A DNA stretch of 64,000 bases, taken from NCBI GenBank assembly GCA_000769715.1, contig JROS01000007.1:1-64000 (forward strand). The letters run 5' to 3'. The notes below the pieces were generated by a model. The model had not been told where the DNA came from, ran no database searches, and saw nothing but the letters and a program-made list of their open reading frames with translations. Below are positions 7,863 to 16,418 of the stretch, piece after piece. How positions within the stretch are numbered: position 1 is the stretch's first letter; each line of letters begins with the position of its first letter. Origin of the DNA: Desulfobulbus sp. Tol-SR (GTDB taxonomy: Bacteria > Desulfobacterota > Desulfobulbia > Desulfobulbales > Desulfocapsaceae). A program made the translations under genes and the position numbers.

Positions 7863-9164
7863 ATGAACTGGAAAAACGAGTGGAAGATACTGTTGCTCAT
7901 TGTCGCCGTCTTTCTCGGCTGCTATTACCTGCCGGTCGGCTCGGCTCGATTCGACAATGCGATCCTCGAGGCCTTCCACCTGGTCAAGTGGTACGCCCAG
8001 GAGCATGTGCTGCTCTGCCTCGTGCCGGCCTTCTTCATCGCCGGGGCGATCGGCGTGTTCATCAGCCAGGCCGCGGTGATGCGCTATCTCGGCCCGAAGG
8101 CAAACAAGGTCCTGGCCTATGGTGTGGCCTCGGTCTCCGGCACCATCCTTGCCGTCTGCTCCTGCACCATCCTGCCGCTCTTTTCCGGCATTTACAGGAT
8201 GGGCGCGGGCCTTGGTCCGGCTTCGGCCTTCCTCTATTCCGGACCGGCGATCAATGTCCTGGCCATCGTCCTGACGGCGCGGATCCTGGGACCGGAGATG
8301 GGAACGGCCCGGGCCGTCGGCGCGGTGCTGCTGAGTATTGTCATCGGGGCCTCGATGGCCTTTATCTTCCGTAAGGAGGAAAATGCCAAGCTCGCGATCC
8401 AGATGGCGATGCCGGCCGAAGAGGTGAAACGGTCGCTGTGGCAGACAACGATCTACTTCGCGACGATGATCGGCGTCCTGGTCTTCGCCAACTGGGGCCG
8501 ACCGCAGGAGGCCACCGGCCTGTGGGCGGCGATCTTTGCCGCGAAGTGGCAGATCACCTCAGTCTTTGCCGCAGTCCTGGGCCTGATTCTGATTTTATGG
8601 TTCGGCATGCGGGCCTGGAAGGTCGGTTTGATCGCCCTGCCGGTCGTCGTCCTGGCCCTGGTTTTCCCCGACCAGCCGATCATCGCCTTCACCGCCGGCT
8701 TCATAGGCCTGTCGATTTTCACCAGCACCGACAAGGGTGAGAGCGGGGCCTGGTTCGCCTCGTCGTGGAGCTTCGCCAAACAGATCCTGCCGCTGCTGCT
8801 CTTCGGCGTCCTGGTCGCCGGCGCCCTGCTCGGCCGGGTCGGCCATGAAGGCCTCATCCCCTCCGAGTGGGTCGCCCGGGCGGTCGGCGGCAATTCGCTC
8901 GGTGCCAACTTCTTTGCCGCCATCGCCGGGGCCTTCATGTACTTCGCCACCCTGACCGAGGTGCCGATCATCCAGGGCCTGATCGGCAGCGGCATGGGCC
9001 AGGGGCCGGCCCTGACCCTGCTGCTGGCCGGCCCGGCCCTCAGCCTGCCGAGCATGCTGGTGATCAACACGGTGCTCGGACTGAAAAAGACCGCCACCTT
9101 CGTGGCCCTTACCGTTGTGTTCTCAACCCTCTGCGGCATGTTGTACGGCATGTACTTTGGATAA
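7863..9164 (+). CDS. Membrane permease, COG0701/DUF318 family (ArsP/SO_0444-like)
   Basis: 433 residues with about ten hydrophobic segments. The family core occurs twice in pseudo-symmetric form: SGTILAVCSCTILPLFSGIY with the Cys-x-Cys pair in a membrane helix, and later FAAIAGAFMYFATLTEVPII. Relatives include ArsP, which exports trivalent organoarsenicals, and SO_0444-type exporters. The membrane cysteine pair suits a soft metal(loid) ligand. It follows an ArsR gene by 21 bases and precedes two redox proteins, an arrangement common for this permease type. The exact substrate is not readable; arsenic compounds are the best guess from arsC and acr3 nearby. Confidence 0.85.
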   Translation: MNWKNEWKILLLIVAVFLGCYYLPVGSARFDNAILEAFHLVKWYAQEHVLLCLVPAFFIAGAIGVFISQAAVMRYLGPKANKVLAYGVASVSGTILAVCSCTILPLFSGIYRMGAGLGPASAFLYSGPAINVLAIVLTARILGPEMGTARAVGAVLLSIVIGASMAFIFRKEENAKLAIQMAMPAEEVKRSLWQTTIYFATMIGVLVFANWGRPQEATGLWAAIFAAKWQITSVFAAVLGLILILWFGMRAWKVGLIALPVVVLALVFPDQPIIAFTAGFIGLSIFTSTDKGESGAWFASSWSFAKQILPLLLFGVLVAGALLGRVGHEGLIPSEWVARAVGGNSLGANFFAAIAGAFMYFATLTEVPIIQGLIGSGMGQGPALTLLLAGPALSLPSMLVINTVLGLKKTATFVALTVVFSTLCGMLYGMYFG

Positions 9165-9184
9165 TCTTAACTATGGAGAAAATA

Positions 9185-9415
9185 ATGAAAATTCACATTC
9201 TCGGACCGGGGTGCGCCAAATGCACCCAACTGACGGAAACAGTGACCACCGCAGCGAAAGAACTGGGCCTCGACTGCGAAATCGAAAAAGTCTCCGATTT
9301 CAACAAGATCATGTCGTTCGGGGTCATGATGACACCGGGCCTGGTGGTCAACGGCGAGGTCAAGGCGGTCGGCCGGGTCCCTTCCCTCGAAGAAGTCAAA
9401 ACAATGTTGAAATAA
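9185..9415 (+). CDS. Mini-thioredoxin / redox-active disulfide protein
   Basis: 76 residues, a complete small thioredoxin fold. The redox site is CAKC in the loop ILGPGCAKCTQ, and the cis-proline loop is VMMTPGLVVNGEV. The family (redox-active disulfide protein 2 type) is regularly encoded beside COG0701 permeases. It is cytoplasmic, with no signal peptide. Start 9185 follows TATGGAGAAAATA; longer upstream frames overlap the permease gene. It could reduce the permease cysteines or pass electrons to the arsenate reductase, but this is inference from context. Confidence 0.88.
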   Translation: MKIHILGPGCAKCTQLTETVTTAAKELGLDCEIEKVSDFNKIMSFGVMMTPGLVVNGEVKAVGRVPSLEEVKTMLK

Positions 9416-9436
9416 CCATCCAGGAGGAGCAACACC

Positions 9437-9823
9437 ATGGTGACCATTCCCAGTAGTTGCAGCTGCGGCTGCAACGGCAGTTCCGGCCCGAGAGTCATTT
9501 TTTCCTGTTCCGGCGCCGCCGATGTCGGTGAGTTGGCCGACCGGGCGGCCCGCAGGCTGACGAGAAAAGGAACCGGCAAGATGTTCTGCCTCGCCGGGAT
9601 CAGCGGCAAGGTCAGCGGCATTATCGCGTCGACGAAGGTCGCGACGAAGATTCTGGCGATCGACGGCTGTGCCCTCGACTGCACCAAAAAATCCCTGGTC
9701 GAGGCCGGAATTACCCGCATCAATCATCTGCGCCTGACCGATCTCGGTTTCGAAAAAGGTAAAACCGATATCACTGCCGATACCATCACCCAGGTCGTTG
9801 ACAAGGCATATAATTTCATTTGA
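9437..9823 (+). CDS. Putative zinc-binding protein, DGC domain
   Basis: 128 residues. After a Cys-rich N-terminus (SCSCGCNG) comes the family pattern: VIFSCSGAADVGELADRAAR, then KMFCLAGI, then ILAIDGCALDC carrying the Asp-Gly-Cys that names the DGC domain. Six or more conserved cysteines suggest metal binding. Function is unknown; the family is usually found in thioredoxin/permease clusters like this one. Ribosome site AGGAGG is well placed. A role as metallochaperone or metalloid-thiol scavenger is speculation from context. Confidence 0.82.
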   Translation: MVTIPSSCSCGCNGSSGPRVIFSCSGAADVGELADRAARRLTRKGTGKMFCLAGISGKVSGIIASTKVATKILAIDGCALDCTKKSLVEAGITRINHLRLTDLGFEKGKTDITADTITQVVDKAYNFI

Positions 9824-9837
9824 AAGGGGATGGCGGC

Positions 9838-10236
9838 GTGAAAAAATTTTCTCTTATTAAAATCAATACGTTTGTTATTTTGGCGGGGGCTTTTCTGGTG
9901 TTGCAGGCCACTGGCGCTTTCGCCTCGGGCAGCGCAGGGGTGCCGGTGGCGCCCGTGCCCGGCAAGGTGACCATGGTCGATATCGGGGCCAAGAAATGCA
10001 TCCCGTGCAAGATGATGGCACCGATCATGGAAGAACTGGAGAAGGAGTACCGGGACAGGGCTGCCATCGTCTTCATCGACGTCTGGGAGAATCCCCAGGA
10101 AGGCCCGAAGTACGGGATCCAGCTCATCCCGACCCAGATCTTCTATGACGCCAAGGGCAAGGAAGTGCTTCGCCACGAAGGGTTCATGGAAAAGGCGGCC
10201 ATCGTCGCCGAACTGGAGAAGCTGGGGGTCAGGTAA
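9838..10236 (+). CDS. Exported thioredoxin-like protein
   Basis: 132 residues. An N-terminal signal or anchor segment (INTFVILAGAFLVLQATGAFA) is followed by a thioredoxin domain with the redox motif CIPCKMMAP and the cis-proline loop IQLIPTQIFYD. The GTG at 9838 has AGGGG eight bases upstream and is preferred over the in-frame TTG at 9820, which overlaps the previous gene. The protein should work on the outer face of the cytoplasmic membrane. The next gene encodes a CcdA-like electron carrier starting four bases later, so the pair probably forms a trans-membrane thiol relay. Confidence 0.85.
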   Translation: MKKFSLIKINTFVILAGAFLVLQATGAFASGSAGVPVAPVPGKVTMVDIGAKKCIPCKMMAPIMEELEKEYRDRAAIVFIDVWENPQEGPKYGIQLIPTQIFYDAKGKEVLRHEGFMEKAAIVAELEKLGVR

Positions 10237-10239
10237 TCA

Positions 10240-10944
10240 ATGGACCAGGCCTTTCTCACCATCAACTCCTGGATGGGCCAGGGCCTCCTGCTGGGGGCCC
10301 TCGGCTGTTTCCTGTGGGGCATGGTCAGCGTGCTGTTCAGCCCCTGCCACCTGGCCTCGATCCCCCTGATCATCGGCTATGTCGCCGGCCAGAACCACCT
10401 GGTCGAGGGGCGCAGGGCGACACTCTACGCCGTGGTCTTCACCACCGGCCTGTTCATCACCATCGCGGTGATCGGCATCGTCTGTTCGCTGCTCGGTCGG
10501 ATGCTCGGCGACGTCGGCCCCTACTGGACCATCGCCATCGGCCTGCTGCTGCTCTGGGTCGCCCTCGACATGCTCGGGGTGGCCAAGTGCTCGATGTCGA
10601 GCGGGCTGATGGCCAAACTTACACTCAAAGGTCTGTCCGGAGCCTTCGTCCTCGGTCTGGCCTACGGGGTGCTGTCCGGCTCCTGCACCTTCGGCTTCAT
10701 CGCCCCGATCCTGGCCATCGTCTCGGTGCAGGCCAAGGTGTTCACCGGGATGGTGTTCATCCTGCTGTTCGCCATCGGCCACTGCCTGCCGATCGTCGTT
10801 GCCGGCAGTTCGACGGCGCTGGTCAAACAGTTGCTGGTCAGCAGTTCCTGGCAGCAGGGGGGCCGGGTCTTCCGCCGGCTGGCCGGGACGATGATCGCCC
10901 TCCTCGGCGTCTATTTCATCGTCCAGCCATTTCTCAGCGCTTGA
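10240..10944 (+). CDS. CcdA/DsbD-type transmembrane thiol electron carrier
   Basis: 234 residues with six predicted membrane helices. The two redox cysteines of the family are in SVLFSPCHLASIPL (helix 1) and GVLSGSCTFGFIAP (helix 4), each followed by the expected proline-containing stretch. CcdA proteins carry reducing equivalents from cytoplasmic thioredoxin to exported thiol proteins. Here the partner is almost certainly the exported thioredoxin encoded immediately before. In an arsenic operon this relay may keep cysteines of an exporter or periplasmic metalloid-binding protein reduced. Confidence 0.88.
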   Translation: MDQAFLTINSWMGQGLLLGALGCFLWGMVSVLFSPCHLASIPLIIGYVAGQNHLVEGRRATLYAVVFTTGLFITIAVIGIVCSLLGRMLGDVGPYWTIAIGLLLLWVALDMLGVAKCSMSSGLMAKLTLKGLSGAFVLGLAYGVLSGSCTFGFIAPILAIVSVQAKVFTGMVFILLFAIGHCLPIVVAGSSTALVKQLLVSSSWQQGGRVFRRLAGTMIALLGVYFIVQPFLSA

Positions 10945-10965
10945 CATAAGACTTCGGCAACGCCA

Positions 10966-11436
<471 letters not shown>

Positions 11437-11442
11437 GGGAAG

Positions 11443-11925
11443 ATGGACACCCTGCTGCTTTACCTCGTCACCGCGATCTGCCTGCTCTGGTCGTACCTGA
11501 AAAACAGGGAGAAAACCAGAACCGCCATGAAAAAGGCCTTCAAGGCCTTTGAGAACATCCTCCCCCAGTTTCTCGTTGTGTTTCTGCTGGTGGCGATGGG
11601 TATGGCCGTCCTCGACACCGAAACCATTTCCCTTGTGCTGGGAAAGAATTCGGGCGTTTTTGGAGTGCTGGCCGCTTCCCTGATCGGTTCGATCACGCTG
11701 ATCCCCGGGTTCGTCGCCTTCCCCGCGGCCGCCGCCCTGCTGCAGGGGGGAGCGGGGGCGACCCAGATCGCCGCCTTCATTTCCAGCCTGATGATGGTCG
11801 GGGTGGTCACCCTGCCGCTGGAGATCCAGTTTTTCGGCAAGCGGGCGGCATTTCTCCGCAATCTCCTGGCCTATGTCTTTTCCCTGATTGCCGCCGTCTT
11901 CGTCGGCTGGGCGGTGAGCCTATGA
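11443..11925 (+). CDS. COG0701-type permease, N-terminal half protein
   Basis: 160 residues with four predicted membrane helices. It carries half of the permease motif set: IGSITLIPGFVAFPAAAALL and LMMVGVVTLPLEI. It starts seven bases after arsC and overlaps the next gene by ATGA. The next gene encodes the matching other half, so together they would make one permease of about 338 residues from two chains. Both halves begin and end cleanly, so this is a split gene pair rather than a frameshift. Substrate unknown; metalloid export is inferred. Confidence 0.8.
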   Translation: MDTLLLYLVTAICLLWSYLKNREKTRTAMKKAFKAFENILPQFLVVFLLVAMGMAVLDTETISLVLGKNSGVFGVLAASLIGSITLIPGFVAFPAAAALLQGGAGATQIAAFISSLMMVGVVTLPLEIQFFGKRAAFLRNLLAYVFSLIAAVFVGWAVSL

Positions 11926-12458
11926 AACCTGTCCTTCGCCGCTATGCGGCCGTCATGGCGACCGCCGCCGTCTTCATTGTCTTTCTTCTCCTGTTGCCGC
12001 TGTACCGGGTCAAGGCGGTCGAGATCATCGGTTTCCAGGCCGAGACCATGCTGCTGGTCATCCCGCCGATCTTTGTCCTGCTCGGTCTCCTCGATGTCTG
12101 GGTGCCGCGCGAGCAGATAATGCGGTTCATGGGGCCGGGCTCGGGTGCCAGGGGCGGTCTGCTCGCCTTTCTCCTCGGCTCCTTTGCCGCCGGCCCTCTC
12201 TACGGGGCTTTCCCGGTGGCGGCGGTGCTGATGAAAAAAGGAGCGAGCTTCAATAACATCCTGATCTTCATCGGCGCCTGGTCGACCACCAAGATCCCGA
12301 TGCTGCTGTTCGAAAGCTCGGCCCTGGGGGCCCGTTTCGCCCTGGCGCGGCTGGCGATCGATATCATCGGCATCATCGTGATCGCTGCAGCCATCGAGGC
12401 GCTGGTGCCGGCGGAGGAAGTCCGGCGGCTCTATGCCCAGGCGGAAAAGATGGCCTGA
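11922..12458 (+). CDS. COG0701-type permease, C-terminal half protein
   Basis: 178 residues with about five hydrophobic helices. The second repeat of the permease motif is LLGSFAAGPLYGAFPVAAVL followed by AWSTTKIPMLLFE. Translation is coupled to the first half by a four-base ATGA overlap at 11922-11925. Last gene of the plus-strand operon; the HdrD-like gene ends 30 bases further on the other strand. No classical terminator is visible between them. Confidence 0.8.
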   Translation: MKPVLRRYAAVMATAAVFIVFLLLLPLYRVKAVEIIGFQAETMLLVIPPIFVLLGLLDVWVPREQIMRFMGPGSGARGGLLAFLLGSFAAGPLYGAFPVAAVLMKKGASFNNILIFIGAWSTTKIPMLLFESSALGARFALARLAIDIIGIIVIAAAIEALVPAEEVRRLYAQAEKMA

Positions 12459-12488
12459 TCTCTCCGCGAGAAGGCACATCAACAACGT

Positions 12489-13940
12489 TCATATAGTGAC
12501 TGGGCGTGTGCGTTGCACCTTGAAATGATCATCCCGCATCATGGTTCGTTTCAGGCGGAATCGATGCCAATAGGTAAAAGGGGCCCTGGCGACCTTTGCC
12601 TTCCCTTGCGAATTGACCTGTCGAAACAACAGGTCAAGGATGTGGAGCGCAGGGACGACATGGTTGAGATTGCCGGTACAACCGGCGCAATACGTGACAA
12701 TCGTTCTCCCGGCAGACTCCCTTTCATGGACAAGCGCCCACTCCCTGGCATATTGCGATTTGACCGCAGCAACCGTCCCGCCTTCACCACAACACAACGT
12801 TTGCTTGCCGCTATGCTGCATCTCGTTCACCGCTAATCCCATATCACCCAGCATCCTGCGGACGGCTTGTTGCGTATCCCGGTCATTCCGCAACGGACAA
12901 GGATCATGAACGGTGAAGGTCCCGCCATTTCCAGGCAGACCAATGGCTGAAATCGGGGTATCGAGGATTTCATAGACCGTTTTGACTGCCAAGCCAGCCC
13001 CATACTGTCGAAAGACCTTGGTGCAGTTCGGGCAGGCGGTCAATACCGTTCGTATCCCCTGACTGACAAGATACCGATGCATTTCTCCGAACATTTTCTC
13101 GAAATGCCCTGATCGCCCCAGATCGTGGGATGGTTTGTTGCAGCAATCGAGAACCAGTCCGACCGTCGGGATGTTCTGCCGGATCTGCCGGAAAAGCCCT
13201 GTGGTGACCACGGGACGAGTTCCTGGCAGGGTGCAGCCTGGAAAAAATATCGTATCACAGCCCTCCGGCAACCCATACCAGGATAAAAACTGCGAGTTTC
13301 CCTTCTTCTCATAGCCAAGTATTGAACCATATTTCGATTCATCGAGATTACCCTCGGCACAACACCGACGGCGGACCTCGAGAAAAAACCTGGCTGGATC
13401 AAGTTTTTCCGGACAAACCGCTGTACAGAGCCCGCACAGGCTGCACTCATAGGCGACAAGCTGACTCTCGGCCAGGGAAAAGTCGAAACGGTTGGCAATG
13501 CTCTTGGGCGTCCCGTAATGCGACAGAAACGAACAACTTTTCAGGCAGGCGTTGCATTCGGTGCAGTGGTCGCCGATCTGTTGTTGCAGTTCGACAGGTG
13601 GCGACTGGAGAGAAGCCGTTGCGGTTGAATCTTGAACCGGCATCTTTTCCCGATGCCGATTGCGGAAAAAGGTGAGGCCTCGACGAACAACCAACGGGAA
13701 TACGCCCAGTAACGCGAGAGCGACCAGTAATCCCGGCGAGAGGATCCCGGCAAGGAAGCTGATGCGGCCGATCCGGCTGCCGGCATTGACAATGACCGCA
13801 GTGTCCGGAAGCCCTTGCAGCGATGCGTGCTGATCACCGATGTTGTGCAGAATTACAAATCGATGCATCCCCGTAGCGGAAAACATCACCACCAGGGCGA
13901 CTAACCCGATGACTACAAATATTTTTTTGTAATTTCTCAT
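12489..13940 (-). CDS. Membrane-anchored HdrD/GlpC-like Fe-S oxidoreductase (two CCG domains)
   Basis: 483 residues. Two N-terminal membrane helices (about 8-25 and 60-84) anchor a cytoplasmic domain with two 4Fe-4S motifs, Cys126-129-132-136 and Cys166-169-172-176. Two cysteine-rich CCG domains follow, with FPGCTLPG, DCCNKPSHDLG, CPNC, then LCCGEGG and YCAGCT. The CCG domains of HdrB/HdrD hold a noncubane cluster that handles disulfides or other two-electron chemistry. The gene reads toward the end of the permease operon and has its own upstream region. Base composition looks less GC-rich than its neighbours. A role moving electrons between quinone and thiol or metalloid substrates is inferred from domain type and position. 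Confidence 0.85.
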   Translation of the reverse strand: MRNYKKIFVVIGLVALVVMFSATGMHRFVILHNIGDQHASLQGLPDTAVIVNAGSRIGRISFLAGILSPGLLVALALLGVFPLVVRRGLTFFRNRHREKMPVQDSTATASLQSPPVELQQQIGDHCTECNACLKSCSFLSHYGTPKSIANRFDFSLAESQLVAYECSLCGLCTAVCPEKLDPARFFLEVRRRCCAEGNLDESKYGSILGYEKKGNSQFLSWYGLPEGCDTIFFPGCTLPGTRPVVTTGLFRQIRQNIPTVGLVLDCCNKPSHDLGRSGHFEKMFGEMHRYLVSQGIRTVLTACPNCTKVFRQYGAGLAVKTVYEILDTPISAIGLPGNGGTFTVHDPCPLRNDRDTQQAVRRMLGDMGLAVNEMQHSGKQTLCCGEGGTVAAVKSQYAREWALVHERESAGRTIVTYCAGCTGNLNHVVPALHILDLLFRQVNSQGKAKVARAPFTYWHRFRLKRTMMRDDHFKVQRTRPVTI

Positions 13941-14241
13941 TATATTTTCCCTTCAGCCAGGGACTCGGGACAAAAAGCTCTGAAGATTCAGCCCAACGCG
14001 CCGACTGAAAAGAAACTACCTGCCAACCCGATACGAGTTTTGACAACGTACAATCTCGATCGCTTGAAACCGGCGCTTGGGAACATTGATATATCCCCCT
14101 GTCTTACATTGTGATTGGGGAAAATTACTTGATCAATACCATAGAGCAAATCGACAGTCCAATTGGCTGTATCGATCGGAAAACAGCAAAGCAGAGTGTT
14201 AATGAATAATATCCGTAACGCTTACAACCGAAATTCAAATT

Positions 14242-14270
14242 TTGACATTCATATATATGTTTTAATTATA
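14242..14270 (+). promoter_or_regulatory. Strong sigma-70-type promoter
   Basis: A consensus TTGACA (14242-14247), 17-base AT-rich spacer and ATTATA (14265-14270) lie in the AT-rich region between the HdrD-like gene and the minus-strand Fe-S gene. It points at the small ORF starting at 14313. The rest of 13941-14241 contains no gene I can support; it presumably holds the HdrD-like gene's promoter. Confidence 0.6.
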
Positions 14271-14312
14271 TTTATCAGGAATGAAGGGGGCTTTTCGGGA
14301 GGGACGTGTACT

Positions 14313-14459
14313 ATGATCCAGCGGGTCGATTCCACCGGACCAGTCCCATCACAGGAGGCAAAAGAAGGGATTGCAGCTGACTGCAGGGTTGATGAGAATG
14401 AACTCCAACAATTTTGCCAGGAAAACCAATGGAAAAAACCAGTGCAGAGGCGGGCATGA
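14313..14459 (+). CDS. Small hypothetical protein (48 aa)
   Basis: MIQRVDSTGPVPSQ opens a 48-residue hydrophilic, acidic-then-basic chain with two cysteines and no membrane segment. I do not recognise it. Support is circumstantial: an AGGGA ribosome site 11 bases upstream and a near-consensus promoter ending 42 bases upstream, with nothing else for that promoter to drive. A small RNA is the alternative. It lies inside the arsenic/thiol island, between the HdrD-like and radical-SAM operons. Confidence 0.35.
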   Translation: MIQRVDSTGPVPSQEAKEGIAADCRVDENELQQFCQENQWKKPVQRRA

Positions 14460-14499
14460 GTGTCCCGCCAAGGGTTGAGAGGAAGGCAATACTGGAAAG

Positions 14500-15021
14500 T
14501 TATTCGAAACTGAACTGAGAAAGATACGCGGCCAGTGCCTCCCTTTTCTCTCCCTGAAGGGCCGGGCAGTTGGTGTGATCCTTGGCCCCTTCGATCACCC
14601 GAACGGCAAAGACCATGCAGGTCGGTTGGCCGCACTTCCGGCAGTTGGTCTTCGGCAGCAGTTTCAGGACCTCCAGCAGTGACGGCTGCTGAACCCCGTG
14701 CTCGCTGGGCTCGATAGCGGCGCGATTGTCCCAGGCGCCGTTGATCTCGCGTTGCAGCCAGGCGACGATCTTCTCCGCCTGCTCCTCATCCTGCAGGGCA
14801 TTGACCGCGATCTTGCGGGGATGGATGGTGATCAGTTTGCCGGAGGTCTTCAGGGTCAGCGAAGGGGGCTCGCGGGTGTAGGCGAAGCCGCCGAGGACGG
14901 TGTTCAGATACGGCAGCGCCGCGCCGACGTCATCGTGGAGATGGGCGAAACAGTGCAGGGTCCGGGCACCGGCGTTGCACTTCGAGCGAAAGATCTCCAG
15001 GGTATAGCCGGTCAGCAACAT
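14500..15021 (-). CDS. Fe-S cluster domain protein (corrinoid-protein type 4Fe-4S motif)
   Basis: 173 residues. The N-terminal 120 residues are not recognised. The C-terminus has LPKTNCRKCGQPTCMVFA with Cys127, Cys130 and Cys135 and a fourth Cys152, the 4Fe-4S pattern found in corrinoid Fe-S proteins and in RnfB-like proteins. AGGAGG... (GGAGG seven bases before ATG) fixes the start. It is last gene of the minus-strand operon arsR-acr3-radical SAM-this gene, 53 bases after the radical SAM stop. It could be the substrate, electron donor or partner of the radical SAM enzyme; none can be shown from sequence. Confidence 0.7.
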   Translation of the reverse strand: MLLTGYTLEIFRSKCNAGARTLHCFAHLHDDVGAALPYLNTVLGGFAYTREPPSLTLKTSGKLITIHPRKIAVNALQDEEQAEKIVAWLQREINGAWDNRAAIEPSEHGVQQPSLLEVLKLLPKTNCRKCGQPTCMVFAVRVIEGAKDHTNCPALQGEKREALAAYLSQFSFE

Positions 15022-15074
15022 GGTCGGTCCTCCAAGCTGATATGGTCTGATTCAGGCCGGCGTCCCCCACCGCC

Positions 15075-16349
15075 TCACAGACAGCGGATCCCGCCCAGGC
15101 TCCACTGGCAGTGACCGCAGGGCACGACGCTGCCGTAACAGTCGTTGGCATACAGATCGTCGTTGATCAGGGCGGGGCAGGGTCCGAGCGAGCAGCTCCA
15201 GCAGGAGGCATAGTCGGCGCTTGCGGCCTGGTGACGGAACTGCCGGTACCCGTCACCGCGCCAGATCTCCTTCAGCGTCTGCCGCCGGATATTGCCGAAG
15301 ATCCGCTGCCGCACCGGGATCTCTTCCCCCTGCACCCGGCAGGAATAGGAGTGCCAGAGAAAGTGGCAGGGCATGACATCGCCGTTCAGCGCGACAAAGG
15401 TGGCCTGGTCGTTGATGAACGGGCAGGACCGCTCGGCGGGGGCCTGCAGCGGCGGCAGAAAGAGCTCCAGCCCGTGCCGGCCGGCGATCGCCCTGGCCGC
15501 GCTGAACGCCTCCGCCACCGATCCCTGGTCGCCGGCGGCGTGTTCGATCAGGCTCGGCAGGTGGAGGTGGATATCCTTGTCCCGGGCCTCGCGCTGCATC
15601 CGCTCGACCAGCCCCAGCAACTCGCGGTCCGCCGCGGTCTTGGTGAATTTCAGATAGGCGGCGAGATAGCGGTGAAGGCTCAGGCCCTGCGCCGTCGCCA
15701 GCAGGTTGTACTTGTCGAAGATCGCGACGGCATCAGTGGAGTTGGGATTGAACAGGCTGCCCGCTGCCGCCGACCCGTCATAGAGAAAGAGATTGGTGGC
15801 GATCAGGTAATCGACCTCCTGGCCGATCGCCCATCGGACCAGTTCGGGCAGTTCGGCGATCGTCTCCCGGCTCAGGACGGTCTCGATCCCGATCCGGAAA
15901 CGCCGGCCGGTTGCCTCCCTGGCCTGGATCAGGGCCTCGACCGCCCGCGACACGGCGAAGATCGCATGACCGCCTCCGGCCTCATCCTGATCGATGCCGT
16001 CAAGCGACAGGCAGACCGTATCGAGCCCTGCCGCCATCAACCGTTCGGCCCGATGGCGGTCGAGCAGAAAGCCGTTGCTCTGGAAGCCGATGGCTGCGTC
16101 GGCCGGCATCCAGCCGCGGGCGAGGCGGATCACCTCCTCCAGTTCGGGATGGAGCAGCGGTTCGCCGATGCCGTTGAGCACCAGGGTCCGGGTGTGGGCC
16201 AGGGACGGCAGGAGGCGCTTGAACACGGCGAGGGGCATGTCGCCCTCGACGATACAGCTCCCCTCCGCCTGCTTGACGCACATCGGGCAGTGCAGGTTGC
16301 AGCGGGTCGTCAGTTCGACATAGATCTTTGCGGGGTACAGACTTTCCAT
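15075..16349 (-). CDS. Radical SAM/SPASM domain protein in an arsenite-export operon
   Basis: 424 residues. The radical SAM cluster site is Cys17-x3-Cys21-x2-Cys24 (TTRCNLHCPMC), with the SAM-binding GIGEPLLHPEL and the LSLDGID segment following. The C-terminal half has the SPASM arrangement: CPFINDQATFVALNGDVMPC, then further cysteines in CWSCSLGPC and a Cys-rich tail (CYGSVVPCGHC) for auxiliary clusters. Such enzymes often mature peptides or metalloenzymes. ATG 16349 with AGTGAGG is preferred to the GTG at 16355. It follows acr3 by 69 bases and precedes the Fe-S protein, so it probably belongs to the arsenic response. The substrate is unknown. Confidence 0.85.
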   Translation of the reverse strand: MESLYPAKIYVELTTRCNLHCPMCVKQAEGSCIVEGDMPLAVFKRLLPSLAHTRTLVLNGIGEPLLHPELEEVIRLARGWMPADAAIGFQSNGFLLDRHRAERLMAAGLDTVCLSLDGIDQDEAGGGHAIFAVSRAVEALIQAREATGRRFRIGIETVLSRETIAELPELVRWAIGQEVDYLIATNLFLYDGSAAAGSLFNPNSTDAVAIFDKYNLLATAQGLSLHRYLAAYLKFTKTAADRELLGLVERMQREARDKDIHLHLPSLIEHAAGDQGSVAEAFSAARAIAGRHGLELFLPPLQAPAERSCPFINDQATFVALNGDVMPCHFLWHSYSCRVQGEEIPVRQRIFGNIRRQTLKEIWRGDGYRQFRHQAASADYASCWSCSLGPCPALINDDLYANDCYGSVVPCGHCQWSLGGIRCL

Positions 16350-16418
16350 CCTCACTATCCTCTCTCCGCCTGGCCTGGCGGAGTGGTGCCCGGAGCTCGA
16401 AGGTGCAACCGGCAGCGT

